From Vanessa cardui (taxonomy: Eukaryota; Arthropoda; Insecta; Lepidoptera; Nymphalidae): a DNA stretch of 64,000 nucleotides. The position numbers were made by a program, and so were the translations under genes. This document shows positions 61,286 to 64,000 of the stretch, one piece after another. Each line of letters starts with the position of its first letter. Position 1 is the first letter of the stretch. The notes under the pieces are model-generated. The model was not told the DNA's origin. It searched no databases and was given only the letters and a program-made list of their open reading frames with translations. The stretch lies in the NCBI RefSeq assembly GCF_905220365.1, contig NC_061129.1:7130803-7194802 (forward strand), read 5' to 3'.

Positions 61286-61830
61286 TATCGTCGATTTAAT
61301 ATTTATTTATGTACTCATCTATTTTGGTACACAGATTAGTAGCAATAACCCAAATCAATTCAGGTAATTTACCTTTATTAATTTGGGTAATTTATTTTAA
61401 GCTTATTTTAATACCCAAAAGATCAGGATCGATTTTCAGATTAAAAAATGTATGTGCAAAATATCAAGTTTAATGTGGCGCATATTAGTTGCGTTAGTTA
61501 ATTCTTTATGCCTATGTCCATCTATCACTATAAATATGAATGATTATAACTACTACACTATAAATATAATTCTATCAATAGAATTTGTAAATTTTGAAGG
61601 AAGGCGCAACAAAAGTTGATACGGACATATATTATTTTTTTTATATATGTAATATGTGCAAAAATAAATATTTAACAATTAGGGTTACTTTCAAATGTCT
61701 TACAATTTAATAACACTAATAATTTTAACATTTGGTGAAAATGAATACGAAATGACGCGTGAGTGTAGTAGATGCTTATTATGAACAACAGCAAATATTA
61801 AACAATTGGGGTATCATTTAGAGGCGAGTC
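61286..61830. other. AT-rich intergenic sequence
   Basis: Nothing recognised before the SINE. Confidence 0.4.
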
Positions 61831-62116
61831 GAAATGGCCTAGTGGTTAGAACGCGTGAATCTTAACCGATGATTGCGGGTTCAAACCCAGGCAAGCACCG
61901 CTGATTCATGTGCTTAATTTGTCTATATAATTCATCTCGTGCTCAGCGGTGAAGGAAAACATCGTGAGGAAACCTGCATGTGACAAATTTCATAGAAATT
62001 CTGCCACATGTGTATTCCAGCAACCCGCATTGGAACAGCCTGGTGGAATATGTTCCAAACCTTCTCCTCAAAGGGAGAGGAGGCCTTTAGCCCAGCAGTG
62101 GGTATTTACAGTTGTT
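61831..62116 (+). mobile_element. tRNA-derived SINE, forward copy
   Basis: A box (GGCCTAGTGG), B box GGTTCAAACCC, full body, and GCCCAGCAGTGGGTATTTAC followed by only GTTGTT as tail. Confidence 0.9.
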
Positions 62117-63367
62117 AGATGCAATTTTAACAATCTATATCAATATCAATAATACATATATACAGGCGACTCAAACTAAGAGAGTAAGCACCATAGGCGG
62201 CGAGGTGACTTTTTATAGTATATTTAATATGTACAGCAACAAATAGGTATTTAATCCTCATAGGCCGAACTAAAAACTGCAAAAGAGAATACCCATGAAA
62301 GTAACTCCCCTCGTCCATTGAGAGTCAAATCCAAAGACGTTTATAGTATGTATAATCTATATCTATGTGCAATTATTCTTTGGAAATTAAAGCGTGGGTT
62401 ATGTTACGTAAAAAAACTATCGAGGTTTTACGTTTTTACGACATGACAAACCTGACGAAAAATTATTATGAAAAACAATACCATAAATTTATTAACATCG
62501 CCCTCCATTCCACTTAACTTAGCCCACCCTGCTAACCGTATCCGGCATTGTTTTTCTGACCACCTAAGTTATACAGGGTAAAGAACAATCATATAGTTCT
62601 AAATCAAATACATATCATACCGTAATTAAAATATGTTTTTCGTTCCAGGGTTTGTATTCCTATATAACATTACTATAGATATTACAACATTTTCAATATT
62701 TATAAATTATATATTTATATTCATTATTTAAAAAAAAGAAAACAAAAAGATATATTTGATTTTAACAATAAAATGTGACTCTAATCAAAATAAATATTTC
62801 TTAACAGTCAAATTCTTGCTCTGTGCAAGATTCAGATTAGTTCAATCTTTGATCAAACTCATTTAAATGGAATGCGTGATTCACGTAACTACAATAGCAA
62901 ACCAAGTAAAATTATAAGAATATTCATATTTCTTCTCTGACATGTTTATCGAGATAGTTAAATAATATAATAATAAATATTTATCCATATAGAAAGAACT
63001 GTTTCATTTCTCTAACATTTCTTATTTTAATAATTGTTCCAAATTTCAAGTCAGTGACTTAGATAACGTGAACTAGCTGGTTGACCGAGTTTATCTCGGA
63101 ACTGAAACAGATCTTTGTTTTAATATTTAAGATAGCATTAAACAGTTTTAAACACACAAAGGAACGTAATTCATAAGTATCAGCCTTCAAATTAGCAACT
63201 AAAAAATCTTAACTCTTAGAAGTTGAGAATTATTTGAATTTATAATTATAGGTGCAGTTTTGAAGACAAAATTAGGACTAGTTCAAATTTTTGGGACTAT
63301 TTATTTATATGTTAATGAAATGTGAAATATTACTTGATTTAATTAAGTGAATGAGTCTCTTATACAT
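62117..63367. other. AT-rich intergenic sequence
   Basis: Nothing recognised. Confidence 0.4.
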
Positions 63368-63456
63368 AGGAGAGAATTTCGATCCGTTGGACTTGCGTCT
63401 CGTGTCTATGCGAGCCGGATTTATCGTCCTATAGTCCATTGAGCCACCCATTGTGC
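63368..63456 (-). repeat. tRNA-like SINE head or tRNA pseudogene
   Basis: On the minus strand there is an A-box-like TGGCTCAATGGACTATAGGA and, 40 bases later, a B-box-like GGATCGAAATTC. It is about 80 bases long but has no matching acceptor stem, so it is not a working tRNA. It differs from the main SINE family. Confidence 0.4.
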
Positions 63457-64000
63457 ACTAAAATATGTTTCTATGTATCGATGTCGATCATGTAAAAATA
63501 ATTATCATAATTACCTAATGAAACGAAGATTAACTTTAAATTACAAGTATCAAATAAGTAGATTTGAACACAATAAACATCTAATATTTTTTTTATCATG
63601 TCAGCATGTTTGTCTTGCCCTTAGATGAGAGAGAGGAAATAGAGAGGGTACCAGTGAGATCCCCTTGAAAATAAGCGCCATGAACGAAATCATCGTCAGG
63701 GTCACAGTATTACAGTTTAGACAATGTTTTGATAGGAATTTGTTAGGAAGTCATTTTTAACAATAATAAAATATTATTAACTGTAAAAACTTTTAACAGT
63801 TATAATTAATACAAACAGTATTTAAAAAAAATATTTTTATAGGTATATTGGAGGAAAGTACTTAATATTTAATATTATAATATATTATTTAAAAAAGGAA
63901 TATTAAATTCGAACTTAATATATATTTTGTTAAGGAAAATTTATATTATGTTAAGCATGTAACAATTAAGTAGTAATTAAATATGATTTAAGATATGATT
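63457..64000. other. AT-rich end of window
   Basis: No feature supported. Confidence 0.4.

Overview
The window is AT-rich nuclear DNA from an insect, almost certainly a ditrysian butterfly or moth. The evidence is six conserved animal genes with short GT-AG introns, and many copies of a tRNA-derived SINE (A box plus B box head, GTTGTT or TTTAC tail) and of other short repeats that I associate with Lepidoptera. The species cannot be named from the sequence alone.

Positions 1-49000 are gene-bearing. The six genes alternate in strand: PDE12-type 2',5'-phosphodiesterase (-, 3764-7791), Sec61 beta (+, 8488-8947), frizzled (-, 10522-12300), APC/C subunit 5 (+, 13091-19780), Integrator subunit 2 (-, 20269-24203) and adenylyl cyclase type 3 (+, 28900-47594). 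They therefore form three head-to-head pairs separated by two tail-to-tail junctions. I built each gene exon by exon, and reading frame and phase close across every junction. The deduced proteins are about 585, 97, 566, 765, 1124 and 1069 residues. The first 2.7 kb holds two broken LINE 3' ends.

Positions 49000-64000 hold no gene I can recognise. This part is a repeat field: SINEs, a second short repeat family, a foldback element with 225-bp arms, Helitron-like ends, a TIR MITE and a long (AT)n tract. A mariner with an uninterrupted transposase reading frame sits in an intron of the adenylyl cyclase.

The genes are not an operon-like pathway. They cover mitochondrial RNA turnover, ER protein translocation, Wnt/planar polarity reception, mitotic ubiquitination, snRNA 3' processing and cAMP signalling. 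The points most worth a second look are: a SINE whose target-site duplication spans and duplicates an ANAPC5 splice donor; two MITE copies that each carry a full TGACGTCA cAMP-response palindrome, one of them 2.8 kb upstream of the adenylyl cyclase; a near-perfect hairpin of pre-miRNA size in an adenylyl cyclase intron; an apparently intact mariner; and a mirror-image repeat block of about 3.5 kb centred on the (AT)n tract. I found no convincing new multi-gene system.
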